A stretch of 12,199 bases of DNA from Candidatus Peregrinibacteria bacterium (GCA_030637565.1 DAOWGG010000053.1:1-12199); one strand, 5' to 3'; shown: positions 1 to 7,414, numbered from the stretch's first letter. The notes: generated by a model not told the origin, from the sequence alone. Numbers and translations: made by a program.

Positions 1-2
1 AT

Positions 3-1502
3 ATTTACCACGACGGAACCCATCAGATAGAAATAGAGGACGGAGAACTCATTGTGATTCAAAGTTCGATTGTTAATTTAAATAATTATCTTAATAAAGA
101 AGTAGTTATTTCGGGGGAAATGCAAAGCTTGATCGATGGAAAAGCCAAAGTGTTCAATGTAGAAGAGGTGATGATTGAGGGGGGCGTGGAGGATGGAGAA
201 AGTAGTGAATATGAAAACAGTAAATTTGGTTTTATCTTTAATTATCCATCACTTTGGGAATTATTAGAAGAAACTCAGTCGATCACTTTGCGTGGGAATG
301 GTAAAACAATTGTTGTGATTGATGTTTTTAGCACCGATGTAGAGCTGGATGAATTTGTTACGTCGAAAGAGATTGAAGATGGGACACCAATCACCATTGG
401 TTCTCAGCGATCTCTTCGCTACACCGAAGAAGATGAGGTTCGTATTTACAGCTCAAATACATCTAAGGAAAAAGTCTATAAGATCATTTTCCAAGGAACC
501 GATGAGCAAAAGGAATTCTTTTATTCATTTCTAGAAAGCTTTAAAGTTTTAGTGAGTAAATCAAAAAGTGGCGAGAAATGCGGAGGAAAAGAAAACATCG
601 TTTGCCCTGAGGAGTTCCGTTGTGAGCTCACGAGTGGAGAAGAGGATGCGGAAGGAATTTGTATTTCAGTGGATGATATTGAATTGGATTTAGACTGCCC
701 TTACGTTCCAACGCCAACAGGGTGCACTAATTACGAAACGAAGAATTTGAATAAAGATGGATGTCCCACCAGCTACGAATGCTTGGATGAACCAGAGGAC
801 TCCATGGAGTCAGAGGATTTTTCCGCCGAATCAGACGATGACGAGCCTGCCGATGAGGTTGTCGCAATTGATGAAACTGAAAAGGTAGTAATGGTATTTA
901 CAAAACATCAAGAAACCATTCTTCCTGACGGGGCCGAAGTGATTCAGTTTGAAGTGGTTGAGCAGCAGAATTTAATTGCGGCAGTTTATTCAGTAGATGA
1001 TCAGAAATTTAGAACTCTTTTCAGCTACATCTCTTCTGCCGATGAATTTAATTTTGAAAAAGAAGCTCATTTCGAGGCAGGCGAAGAGCGTGATTGGGTG
1101 CTTTTGGATGGGAAGGAGGTTCGAATTCGATATGAGCAAAAAATCGTAAAAGCAGGGAGCGACGGAGACGTTCAGACCATTCTTGATGGGATGAGATTAT
1201 ATGAAAATCCTCATAAAGATTTTTCCATTCAGTATCCAAAAAATTGGTATTATCGAAGTTTTGGCTCTATTGAAAATACCGTTTGGACGGTTGGATTTGG
1301 AGAAAAATCAATGGATCACGTCACTGACGCCAAAATAACCTTAGAAGTCCTCGATGAAATGAGCTTAGGAAAGAAGGGGATGAAAGGAGATAACTATTTG
1401 ATTGAGGTTGAGCGTGATAACGATAGCCATTTCCTGTTAACAGGTCCTTTGGAGATGAAAGAGGAGCTTGATGATATGGCAACTACCATTATTCAGAATT
1501 AA
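3..1502 (+). CDS. Modular, probably exported protein with PsbP-like repeats and Cys-rich centre; 5' end outside window
   Basis: The frame is open from the first bases, so the N-terminus, including any signal peptide, lies upstream. A GTG at 54 could be read as a start, but the codons before it (YHDGTHQIEIEDGELIV) continue the fold and look coding. About 499 residues are visible. Residues about 1-60 resemble a small OB-like module (NLNNYL..VVISGEM). Two similar segments follow, opening YENSKFGFIFNYPSLW and, near the C-terminus, YENPHKDFSIQYPKNW. This pattern is known from PsbP/Mog1-like domains of CPR surface lipoproteins. Between them lie two Cys clusters (CGGKENIVCPEEFRC and CPYVPTPTGCTNYE..GCPTSYEC) and an acidic Ser/Asp/Glu linker. 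Paired cysteines suggest an extracytoplasmic location with disulfides, which is inference. No enzyme motif is visible. The stop is TAA. The module assignments come from memory of family patterns and are tentative; the coding call is firm. Confidence 0.85.
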   Translation: MYHDGTHQIEIEDGELIVIQSSIVNLNNYLNKEVVISGEMQSLIDGKAKVFNVEEVMIEGGVEDGESSEYENSKFGFIFNYPSLWELLEETQSITLRGNGKTIVVIDVFSTDVELDEFVTSKEIEDGTPITIGSQRSLRYTEEDEVRIYSSNTSKEKVYKIIFQGTDEQKEFFYSFLESFKVLVSKSKSGEKCGGKENIVCPEEFRCELTSGEEDAEGICISVDDIELDLDCPYVPTPTGCTNYETKNLNKDGCPTSYECLDEPEDSMESEDFSAESDDDEPADEVVAIDETEKVVMVFTKHQETILPDGAEVIQFEVVEQQNLIAAVYSVDDQKFRTLFSYISSADEFNFEKEAHFEAGEERDWVLLDGKEVRIRYEQKIVKAGSDGDVQTILDGMRLYENPHKDFSIQYPKNWYYRSFGSIENTVWTVGFGEKSMDHVTDAKITLEVLDEMSLGKKGMKGDNYLIEVERDNDSHFLLTGPLEMKEELDDMATTIIQN

Positions 1503-1505
1503 TTT

Positions 1506-1567
1506 CCAGGCAAGTGGTCACCTGAGACTTGAGACTCGCACTCGCACTATTTCGCTTGCCTCTCTGG
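1506..1567 (+). repeat. infB leader: tandem repeats inside an inverted repeat
   Basis: An inverted repeat pairs CCAGGCAAG (1506-1514) with CTTGCC..TGG (1555-1567), 9 pairs with a 4-base bulge. Its 40-base interior holds tandem direct repeats: TGAGACT twice (1523-1536), then CGCACT twice (1537-1548). The element lies between the preceding stop and the infB start. There is no U-tract directly after the stem, so it is not a standard terminator. It may be a 5' UTR structure of infB or a short tandem repeat insertion. Confidence 0.5.
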
Positions 1568-1611
1568 CTTAAGTCTGATAATCTTTTAGCGCTTTTTTTA
1601 ACCGTACCCTT

Positions 1612-4095
1612 ATGCGCTTAGCGGACATCGCTAAAGAACTTCGTATTACCACACAAGAGCTCCGACGGGAGCTCGTTAAGACGAATTTCGGAATCAGTAC
1701 TACTGCTCACGAAGTGGATGATTCTTTGGCGGCAGGGTTGTTACGTTTTTTGAAGGGGAGGGTGAAACCAACTCTAAAAAGAAAGCGAGCGGCGGTTGTC
1801 ATGAAAGATGATAAAGAGATAAAGCCAGAAAAAAAGCCAAGAATTGTTAAGAAAAAGGTGGTTAAAAAAGAGGAAGAAAAAGAGGAGAAAAAACCTGAAA
1901 AAACTGTCGAAGAAAAGAGGGGTGAGGTTCCTAAATCAACACCAACAATTGAACCCAAGAAAACCGCTCAGGTTTCTGTTTCAAGGCGAATTGAGTTGAA
2001 TAAAAAACCAGCAACAACAGGGAATGCTGTGAAAAAGCCAGATTTTCCAAAAACTTATTACAAGTCTAAAGGTAAACGGAGGGGGAATAAGGGGCCTATG
2101 CGGCCAGAAGAAAGGGCTTTGAGCGCGATGCGTCATCCTCACACTGGACGAAAAATTCAAGTGGCTCGTGTAACTTACGATGTAGGAGAAGGAGAAAAGG
2201 GTATGAGTGCGGAGGCAATCGCGATTGAAAAAGAGGTGGATCGCGAGCATTTTAAAGCTCAAAAAAAATCACGTGCAGCTGGTCAAAAAAGAGGGCCAAA
2301 AGCTCAGCCTCAAATCAAGGCAAAAACAGGAGTGGTTGAAATCCCTGCTGTAATCAGCGTAAAAGAATTTTCAGAAAAATGTGGCTTGCCGGTGACCGAT
2401 GTAATTGCCAATTTGTTCAAGAATGGAATTATGGCTACCATCAATCAAAAAATTGATTTCGATACCGCTGCGGTAGTGGCGGCAGAGCTTGATATGGAGG
2501 TGAGGATGAAGGAGAAAGAAGTAACATCCGAAGACCTATTTGAAGGAAATTTAAAGGCTTTGTTGCACGAAGAGGATAAAAAATTGCTTAAGGAACGCCC
2601 TCCAATTGTAACGGTGATGGGGCACGTTGATCATGGAAAAACGAAATTACTCGATACGATTCGTAATGCCGATGTGGTCGCAGGGGAGTCGGGGGGAATT
2701 ACTCAGCATATTGGAGCTTATCAGGTAGAGAAGAGTGGTCATTTGATTACATTCCTCGATACTCCTGGGCATGAAGCATTTACCTCAATGCGTGCTCGTG
2801 GAGCAAAGGTAACCGATATCGCAATTTTAGTGGTAGCGGCCGACGAAGGGGTAAAACCACAGACCGTTGAAGCGCTTAATCATGCCAAAGAGGCAGGAGT
2901 GCCGATTATTGTGGCGATCAATAAAATGGATAAACCCAATGCAAATCCTGATAAGGTTAAGGGGGAATTGGTTGAGCATGGTTTGCAGGCGGAAGATTGG
3001 GGCGGAAAAGTGATCATGGTTCCTGTATCAGCGCACACAGGCGAAGGGATCGATAGTCTTTTGGAGATGATTCTCTTGGTTGCTGAAATGGAAGTTTTAA
3101 AGGCAAATGCAAAACGAATGGCAGTAGGAACGGTTGTGGAATCACATCTAGATCCTTCTTTAGGGCCAGTGGCAACCATTTTGGTGAACACAGGAACTTT
3201 AGAAGCAGGAAACTCAGTCGTGGTAGGAGACACAATCGGTCGTGTAAAAACCATGCAGAATCACAAAGGTGAAAATCTTAAAAATATTCCCCCTTCAGGA
3301 GCGGCACGAATTTCTGGTCTTAATAAAGTGCCAAAGGCTGGTGATATTTTACAGGCATTTAAGAATGAAAAGATTGCCAAAGAGCGCTTGAATCAAGTGG
3401 TGGAACTTAGGCGTCAGCAGGAAATTAGCGATGACGGTTCAATGGTGGAGCGCATTGTATCTCAGATCAATACTGGAGATATCAATTATTTAAAATTAGT
3501 TGTAAAAGCAGACACGAAAGGATCTTTGGAGGCTATTTTACAGGCCTTAAGCAAGATCAAAAACGACGATGTGGCAGTGAAGGCAATTCATTGTGGCGTT
3601 GGAAATATTTCCGATACCGATGTAGTGATGGCTTCAGCGAGTCAGGCGCTTTTGGTCGGCTTTCATGTAACGGCCAATATACATGTGCAAAAGTTAGCCG
3701 AAAAAGAACGGGTGGATATTAAAAATTACGTCATTATCTATAAGCTTACCGAGGACGTAAAAGCAATTCTATCCGGTATGCTTGAGCCAGAAATTAATGT
3801 TATTGATCTTGGAAAAATGGAAATCAAACAGATTTTCCTAGACAAAAAGAAATGGGTGATCGCTGGATGTAAAGTAACCCAAGGAAAGATAGAAAAAGGG
3901 GCAATGGTTCGCGTAATGAGAGAGGGGGAAATGCTATTCGAAACCCAGTTAGAATCCCTTAAACACGTACAGGAAGATGTAACCGATCTTGAAAAAGGAT
4001 CTGAATGTGGGGTTCGCATAAAGGTTCTTCAGCCCGTTCAGGAAGGGGATATCCTTGAGGCATTCAAGGTGGAGAAGAAAGAGAGGAGTTTGTAG
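1612..4095 (+). CDS. infB: Translation initiation factor IF-2
   Basis: IF-2 is the GTPase that brings fMet-tRNA to the 30S subunit and promotes subunit joining. The 827 residues show the full family layout. An N-terminal IF2-N-like helical module (about 1-50) is followed by a long Lys/Glu/Pro-rich linker (about 52-215) and a second IF2-N module (about 241-298). The G domain has G1 GHVDHGKT (337-344), G3 DTPGHE (383-388), G4 NKMD (437-440) and G5 SAH (473-475). Domain II and the C1/C2 region that binds initiator tRNA follow. Length is in the usual bacterial range. ATG at 1612 is chosen because the N-terminal module starts there; no Shine-Dalgarno precedes it (CCGTACCCTT). The usual neighbours nusA and rbfA are not in the window, so infB appears to be transcribed alone. 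A terminator-like hairpin lies about 100 bases after its TAG stop. Confidence 0.98.
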   Translation: MRLADIAKELRITTQELRRELVKTNFGISTTAHEVDDSLAAGLLRFLKGRVKPTLKRKRAAVVMKDDKEIKPEKKPRIVKKKVVKKEEEKEEKKPEKTVEEKRGEVPKSTPTIEPKKTAQVSVSRRIELNKKPATTGNAVKKPDFPKTYYKSKGKRRGNKGPMRPEERALSAMRHPHTGRKIQVARVTYDVGEGEKGMSAEAIAIEKEVDREHFKAQKKSRAAGQKRGPKAQPQIKAKTGVVEIPAVISVKEFSEKCGLPVTDVIANLFKNGIMATINQKIDFDTAAVVAAELDMEVRMKEKEVTSEDLFEGNLKALLHEEDKKLLKERPPIVTVMGHVDHGKTKLLDTIRNADVVAGESGGITQHIGAYQVEKSGHLITFLDTPGHEAFTSMRARGAKVTDIAILVVAADEGVKPQTVEALNHAKEAGVPIIVAINKMDKPNANPDKVKGELVEHGLQAEDWGGKVIMVPVSAHTGEGIDSLLEMILLVAEMEVLKANAKRMAVGTVVESHLDPSLGPVATILVNTGTLEAGNSVVVGDTIGRVKTMQNHKGENLKNIPPSGAARISGLNKVPKAGDILQAFKNEKIAKERLNQVVELRRQQEISDDGSMVERIVSQINTGDINYLKLVVKADTKGSLEAILQALSKIKNDDVAVKAIHCGVGNISDTDVVMASASQALLVGFHVTANIHVQKLAEKERVDIKNYVIIYKLTEDVKAILSGMLEPEINVIDLGKMEIKQIFLDKKKWVIAGCKVTQGKIEKGAMVRVMREGEMLFETQLESLKHVQEDVTDLEKGSECGVRIKVLQPVQEGDILEAFKVEKKERSL

Positions 4096-4191
4096 TTCGT
4101 ACAATAACCATTCTACAGCCAAAGTATTAGCCTTCTTTAGCGGCAAGCCGCGACTGACCTTCTTTTTGTAATGCTGCTTTTATGTACAGCG

Positions 4192-4222
4192 ATGAAGAAT
4201 AGTTCACCCTTCTTCATTTTTT
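4192..4222 (+). terminator. Probable Rho-independent terminator of infB
   Basis: ATGAAGAA (4192-4199) and TTCTTCAT (4210-4217) form a perfect 8-bp stem with a 10-base loop, followed directly by a T-rich run. A small GCGG/CCGC hairpin (4140-4151) lies upstream. The stem is AU-rich, so efficiency is uncertain. Confidence 0.65.
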
Positions 4223-4250
4223 ATCACTAAAAAAACGAAGCAAAAAAGTG

Positions 4251-4319
4251 TTGGGCTCTGTGAAACGTGCAATTAACGTTGTACATTTAATCATCGTCTA
4301 CCACGTTCACTCTGCCCAA
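4251..4319. other. Long imperfect hairpin in the infB to 4515 gap; possible structured RNA
   Basis: TTGGGC (4251-4256) pairs with GCCCAA (4314-4319). After a 4x4 internal loop, TGA plus ACGTG (4261-4263, 4265-4269, one bulged A) pairs with CACGT plus TCA (4302-4309). The apical part contains a further ATTAA/TTAAT pair (4272-4276 with 4287-4291). Read on the minus strand, the hairpin is followed by a T-run, so it could also act as a minus-strand terminator. No known RNA family is recognised; it lacks the signatures I would expect of SRP RNA, 6S RNA or tRNA. Confidence 0.35.
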
Positions 4320-4344
4320 ACCCGCATTACCTCAATTCTTATTT

Positions 4345-4425
4345 ATGTCTGCATCTTCAAAGAAAAACAAAAATACCCCTGACAAGGGGGTTAGGGGGTT
4401 AAAAAAACAAAAAAACAAAAACTAG
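4345..4425 (+). CDS. Possible 26-codon basic micro-ORF
   Basis: ATG at 4345 opens 26 codons ending in TAG. The peptide begins MSASSKKNKNTPDKGVRG and ends in a Lys/Asn/Gln run, so it would be very basic. It spans the G-rich repeat at 4376-4400 and the A-rich tract behind it, which could produce such a composition by chance. There is no Shine-Dalgarno, but that is true of most genes here. It matches no small ribosomal protein I know. Low confidence. Confidence 0.15.
   Translation: MSASSKKNKNTPDKGVRGLKKQKNKN
4376..4422. repeat. G-rich hairpin repeat followed by an A7C tandem tract
   Basis: CCCCT (4376-4380) pairs with AGGGG (4385-4389) around GACA. The pattern GGGGGTTAGGGGG follows, then AAAAAAAC twice (4401-4416) and AAAAAC. 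Similar C/G-run motifs recur as dispersed intergenic elements in several environmental bacterial groups, from general knowledge. On the minus strand the hairpin is followed by a T-rich stretch, but no minus-strand gene enters this region, so a terminator role is doubtful. Confidence 0.4.
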
Positions 4426-4459
4426 AATTACTTACAATGGTTATTGTACAAAGTTTTTA

Positions 4460-4487
4460 TTGACAAATAAATAAAATAGTGTAGAAT
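4460..4487 (+). promoter_or_regulatory. Sigma70-type promoter for the 4515 gene pair
   Basis: TTGACA (4460-4465), a 16-base spacer and TAGAAT (4482-4487). This is the best -35 match in the window. Predicted transcription start is near 4494, leaving a leader of about 20 bases before the ATG at 4515. Confidence 0.75.
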
Positions 4488-4514
4488 AGACAACCTAACT
4501 AACCCCGACAGACA

Positions 4515-4883
4515 ATGAAAAAGTCTCCTTCTACTTCCAAAAGCTTTTTAGAGAGCCTAAAGAATCCATTGAATCGTTTTGCGATTATTGGAGTTTTAAT
4601 GGGGGGTGTTGTTGCTCTTCCTACCAATGCTCATGCGGAGGATAGGGCAGAGAAAGCTGAAGCCCAAAAAATAATTGAAAAAAAAGAAAACGCTGAGGAA
4701 GACTATCTAAGGCGACGAAAAATAAAGTTTCATCTTCGACAATTTAAGATTAAGAAGTCTTCATCTTTTATACGCGAAGAAGAGCTAGCTCCTTATCCCA
4801 TGTGTCTTAGAAAAAGCTATGGAAGAACTTGTGCATTGGCAGATAATAGTGATAATTCACCTAAAAAATCCACTCAGGGGTAA
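4515..4883 (+). CDS. Small secreted protein with cleavable signal peptide, function unknown
   Basis: The family is not recognised. The 122-residue product has a basic N-region with KK at 2-3, a hydrophobic core (about 22-35) and a signal peptidase I type site after AHA (39-41). The mature part would be about 81 residues. It starts with a charged, probably helical stretch rich in Ala, Glu and Lys, continues with a basic segment (LRRRKIKFHLRQFKIKK), and carries two cysteines (97 and 106, CLRKSYGRTC) that could form a disulfide outside the cytoplasm. A strong promoter sits just upstream, and the next gene starts 5 bases after the TAA, so the two are likely co-transcribed. No Shine-Dalgarno is present. 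Confidence 0.75.
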   Translation: MKKSPSTSKSFLESLKNPLNRFAIIGVLMGGVVALPTNAHAEDRAEKAEAQKIIEKKENAEEDYLRRRKIKFHLRQFKIKKSSSFIREEELAPYPMCLRKSYGRTCALADNSDNSPKKSTQG

Positions 4884-4888
4884 TTGAT

Positions 4889-5179
4889 ATGTCAGTTGAG
4901 CGGTTAAATCATAGAGACATCCCATCTCAAAAAGAGCTGAATACAAAAAAAACACGACGCTGGTTGTGGTTGATTTTGGCAGTCGCTTTGGTGGGAGGAG
5001 GAATAGTGGCTAACGAAGTCTTAGAAAAGAAAGAATGTCAGCCAGTTAAATTTAAGCCTGCACGAGCATGTATTAAGTGTAAAAGTCCATCAAAGAAAAA
5101 AGAAGAGAAGCCTAAAAAAGAAAAAAAATCAAAACCATACAAGGGTAGAAAGCGATACAGAAATTATGAGTATGCTTAA
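4889..5179 (+). CDS. Small membrane-anchored protein with CxxC motif and basic tail, function unknown
   Basis: The family is not recognised. In 96 residues, a basic N-terminal segment (KKTRR at 20-24) precedes one hydrophobic helix (about 25-41, Trp-rich start). The positive-inside rule predicts the N-terminus in the cytoplasm. The exported part has cysteines at 50, 61 and 64, the last two as CIKC, then a very Lys-rich tail ending in Arg/Tyr residues. The CxxC could bind metal or form a disulfide. This is the only start with a possible Shine-Dalgarno (AGGGG at 4876-4880, 8 bases upstream), but those bases also encode the end of the preceding gene. It may be a partner of the secreted Cys-containing product upstream, which is inference. 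Confidence 0.7.
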   Translation: MSVERLNHRDIPSQKELNTKKTRRWLWLILAVALVGGGIVANEVLEKKECQPVKFKPARACIKCKSPSKKKEEKPKKEKKSKPYKGRKRYRNYEYA

Positions 5180-5203
5180 AGTGGTTTAGATAGAGTAGAT
5201 AGC

Positions 5204-5232
5204 TTGCATATTCCTTTTAAATATGCTATAAT
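5204..5232 (+). promoter_or_regulatory. Promoter with extended -10 for the 5259 gene pair
   Basis: TTGCAT (5204-5209), a 17-base spacer and a consensus TATAAT (5227-5232) preceded by TG plus one base (TGC). Predicted start of transcription is near 5239, leaving an A-rich leader of about 20 bases. Confidence 0.75.
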
Positions 5233-5258
5233 TTTAAGACAAATAAAAAATAAAAAGC

Positions 5259-5585
5259 ATGAAAGAGGAAATCCTAAAATTAATGGAGCAGCTGAAAGGC
5301 GAAATTTCTCCTGAGAACATAAAAAAAGTTCAGGATAATCTCGATGCAATGCCAGAGGAGGCAAAGCAACGCCTTTTAAATCAATTTCAAAATGCAGTTC
5401 ATTTAAAGGGGTTGATCAATGAATACGATGACCAACGTAGTGCTGTTTTAAAAGACGCTCAAGAGCAATTCAAGGCAATTGAGGGTAAGGTAGAGCAAAA
5501 ATACAAAGAGGCTTATAAACAAGCTGAAGAAAAAGAAGAAATAGAATCTCAAAAAAACGCCGAAGAGGCATTAAAGCAAATTTAA
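5259..5585 (+). CDS. Small soluble helical/coiled-coil protein, function unknown
   Basis: The family is not recognised. The 108 residues have no signal peptide, membrane segment or cysteine. Composition (Glu, Lys, Gln, Ala, Leu) and spacing of hydrophobics predict almost continuous alpha-helix. The second half (about 60-108) is a good coiled-coil candidate with many charged residues and few hydrophobics. Its own promoter lies directly upstream, and the acidic protein gene starts 18 bases after its stop, so the two probably form a two-gene operon. ATG at 5259 has no Shine-Dalgarno. Confidence 0.7.
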   Translation: MKEEILKLMEQLKGEISPENIKKVQDNLDAMPEEAKQRLLNQFQNAVHLKGLINEYDDQRSAVLKDAQEQFKAIEGKVEQKYKEAYKQAEEKEEIESQKNAEEALKQI

Positions 5586-5603
5586 TTTTTTATTTAATTT
5601 TTT

Positions 5604-6266
5604 ATGGCAGAAATATTTAAAGCAGAGGCAAGTGATGAGGGCGTAAAAGTTGAAGAAGGTGCTAAATTTAGTCCAGAAAATGGAGATAAATATGATCCTA
5701 GGGAAAGTGTACAAGGACGATGGAGTGATGAGTCTTATATGGAGACCTCTTTAAAGAGACTCAATGACACCATTAATGAAATGAATAAGAAGCTGAATGA
5801 GGCAACTGGAGGAGGCTTTGACATGTCATCAACTGATAGTGAAGAGGCTAAGCTGTTGACTCAGGTCGTTCAAAAAAAACTGAATGATGTTGGTGCTAAC
5901 TTTATGCAAGAGTTGGGAAAGCTTGATACTCCAGATAGCGCGTTGGATAAGGGTTGGGCTGACGCTAAAAAGTCAGAATTGATTAGTAATTTGATTACAA
6001 AACCCCTTGATACTTTTATTAATGGTGAATTGGATCCAGAAACCTATGATCGTTCTGAATCTGAGGCAGATCAGCTTATCGCAGCTGTTGAGGAAAGTGA
6101 GGGGAGTCGTGATGAGTTTGCTATGTCGATGATGACTCCCGAAGAAAGAAAAAAAGCCGATATCGATCATAGAGCAGCAAGTGCTTCAGATACTCTTAGT
6201 AGCTTGTTTGGCACTGAAAATGCTTATACTTCCAATGCCCATGAGGCAGATAAAGCGGAAGATTAA
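5604..6266 (+). CDS. Acidic cytoplasmic protein, function unknown
   Basis: The family is not recognised. The 220-residue product is acidic, has no cysteine, signal peptide or membrane segment, and looks mostly helical with polar, disorder-prone ends (Ser/Asp/Glu-rich start; NAHEADKAED end). The central part (about 45-135) has heptad-like hydrophobic spacing, e.g. SLKRLNDTINEMNKKLNE, and may be coiled. It follows the 5259 gene after an 18-base T-rich spacer and likely shares its transcript. Only 6 bases separate its stop from the stop of the convergent yggS, with no terminator between them. Real coding is supported by length, phase and codon use like the neighbours. Confidence 0.7.
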   Translation: MAEIFKAEASDEGVKVEEGAKFSPENGDKYDPRESVQGRWSDESYMETSLKRLNDTINEMNKKLNEATGGGFDMSSTDSEEAKLLTQVVQKKLNDVGANFMQELGKLDTPDSALDKGWADAKKSELISNLITKPLDTFINGELDPETYDRSESEADQLIAAVEESEGSRDEFAMSMMTPEERKKADIDHRAASASDTLSSLFGTENAYTSNAHEADKAED

Positions 6267-6272
6267 AGGTAT

Positions 6273-6932
6273 TCATTCAAAAATCCCTCGTCCGATTCGG
6301 ACCATATTAGAACCTTCTTGAATCGCCAATAGAAAATTTTCACTCATTCCTATGGAACGGTAGGATACTTGAATCCAATTTCTGGGCTTTTTTTGCAATT
6401 CATCACAAAGGTTTTTTAGCTTTCTAAAGCCATTTATAGCCACCTTTTCATCGTCTGTTCGCTCACCAATCGCCATCAATCCCTCAATGCGAATATTGGG
6501 CAATACTGATGCTGTTTCAATCAAATTGGCAACTTCATTTGGAGGTAATCCGCCTTTTTGGCGTTCGCCCGAAATATTCACCTGAATCAGAATCGGCATC
6601 ACTTTATCAATTTTTTGACATTCATCATTAATTTTCTGGGCAAGTTTCAGGCTATCGACGCTCTGGATCACGTCAAAAAGTGCCACCACTTCCCTTATCT
6701 TATTGCTTTGCAGGCGACCAATGAAATGTTTGGTGATATTTTTGGGAAGATGGGGGAGTTTTTCTTTGGCTTCTTGAAGTCGATTTTCACCAACATGGGT
6801 GATGCCAGCGGTAATAGCCTCCTGAATTTCACTCAGGCTTCGGCCTTTCGTCACGGCAATCAGCGTGATCGGTTCTGAGACAATTTCGACAATCTGCTTT
6901 TGAATAGATTGAATGTTTTTAGGAATACTCAT
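6273..6932 (-). CDS. YggS/PROSC-family pyridoxal-phosphate homeostasis protein
   Basis: This family binds pyridoxal 5'-phosphate and buffers the cofactor pool; it has no established catalytic reaction. The single-domain TIM-barrel family is usually about 220-235 residues, and this one has 219. Family motifs are in order: PLP lysine in LIAVTKG (Lys29), GENR (48-51), HFIGRLQSNK (69-78), QSVDS (90-94), ILIQVNIS (114-121) with KGG (126-128), GLMAIG (151-156), SIGMSENF (193-200) and the C-terminal VRIGRGIFE. The stop is TGA, the only one used in the window, and it falls where the family normally ends. The gene is convergent with the 5604 gene. A weak AAAGG lies about 12 bases before the ATG, too far for a normal Shine-Dalgarno. 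No specific promoter was convincing. Confidence 0.95.
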   Translation of the reverse strand: MSIPKNIQSIQKQIVEIVSEPITLIAVTKGRSLSEIQEAITAGITHVGENRLQEAKEKLPHLPKNITKHFIGRLQSNKIREVVALFDVIQSVDSLKLAQKINDECQKIDKVMPILIQVNISGERQKGGLPPNEVANLIETASVLPNIRIEGLMAIGERTDDEKVAINGFRKLKNLCDELQKKPRNWIQVSYRSIGMSENFLLAIQEGSNMVRIGRGIFE

Positions 6933-6951
6933 AAATTCATATTACCTTTTA

Positions 6952-6981
6952 TTGATATGCAAGATAGAGTTATGATAAAAT
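6952..6981 (+). promoter_or_regulatory. Promoter for the 7008 membrane protein
   Basis: TTGATA (6952-6957), an 18-base spacer and TAAAAT (6976-6981) with TG one base upstream (extended -10). It lies in the divergent yggS/7008 gap. Predicted start is near 6988, leaving an A/T-only leader of about 20 bases. Confidence 0.6.
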
Positions 6982-7007
6982 TAAATAAATTAAAAATAAA
7001 ATAGATC

Positions 7008-7250
7008 ATGAAAAAGATATATCTCATTGGGGCAATAATTGTCTTTCTGCTTATTTTAGTACTTGCTATGCCACAGATCGGTTCTACTTGTGTGTGGTAT
7101 TTAATCAATCCAAATTCAAATCCGACGCTTGTTTTATTCCAAACAGCAGGATTGGGAGCGATTATGGGGGGGTTTTTAGTCTTATTTTGGAAGGCTGGTA
7201 AAGAGGAGGCGTCTGACGATGACGACGATGACGACAGTCCAGCTGTTTAA
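7008..7250 (+). CDS. Small two-helix membrane protein with poly-Asp tail, function unknown
   Basis: The 80-residue product has two hydrophobic helices (about 4-22 and 42-61) joined by a short polar loop containing Cys28 and Asn/Pro residues. The C-terminal tail contains seven consecutive aspartates (70-76). With a hairpin topology both ends would be cytoplasmic, which is consistent with KK at positions 2-3 and WKAGK after helix two. No family is recognised; LapA-like small membrane proteins have a similar outline, but no motif confirms that. The gene has its own promoter and is followed by a good terminator, so it is probably monocistronic. The Asp run uses GAC and GAT codons alternately, so it is not a simple DNA slippage tract. 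Confidence 0.75.
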   Translation: MKKIYLIGAIIVFLLILVLAMPQIGSTCVWYLINPNSNPTLVLFQTAGLGAIMGGFLVLFWKAGKEEASDDDDDDDSPAV

Positions 7251-7330
7251 AAGAGGGTACAAAAAATACCCATGAGTAAAAAACATATTCTAGTTTCAAA
7301 ATAAAAAATACTTTTTGTCAATCAGATAAT

Positions 7331-7355
7331 ATGGCTCCTTTCAGCCATTTTTTTT
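7331..7355 (+). terminator. Rho-independent terminator after the 7008 gene
   Basis: ATGGCT (7331-7336) pairs with AGCCAT (7343-7348) around CCTTTC and runs into eight T (7348-7355). It lies 80 bases after the stop codon in otherwise A-rich noncoding DNA. Confidence 0.8.
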
Positions 7356-7385
7356 AAATGACAAAAAAATGTTACAAAAAAATAC

Positions 7386-7414
7386 TTGCCAATAAAAAAC
7401 GGTCTGTGTATAAA
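7386..7414 (+). promoter_or_regulatory. Promoter for the wHTH regulator
   Basis: TTGCCA (7386-7391), a 17-base spacer and TATAAA (7409-7414). Predicted start is near 7421, giving a leader of about 88 bases, the longest among the non-ribosomal genes here. The leader contains a 4-codon ORF (ATG at 7431) and A-rich runs but no clear hairpin. Confidence 0.65.

Noticed and set aside
54..56. GTG as start of the first gene
   Set aside because: The same frame is open to the window edge and the upstream codons read as a natural continuation of the module, so the gene is 5'-partial.
4191..4220. tRNA-like sequence (GTTCACCC)
   Set aside because: No acceptor, D or anticodon arms could be found around it; it is the loop of the infB terminator.
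4362..4389. Minus-strand terminator formed by the CCCCT/AGGGG hairpin
   Set aside because: Shape and T-run fit, but no minus-strand gene reads into this region; listed as a repeat.
4386..4400. G-quadruplex
   Set aside because: Only two G5 runs are present, not the four needed within one strand.
6270..6275. Alternative code with UGA as glycine
   Set aside because: The TGA at the end of yggS falls exactly at the family C-terminus, and the other genes are open without any internal TGA.
6558..6878. Plus-strand open frame within yggS
   Set aside because: It is antisense to a clear YggS coding sequence and its translation has no recognisable features.
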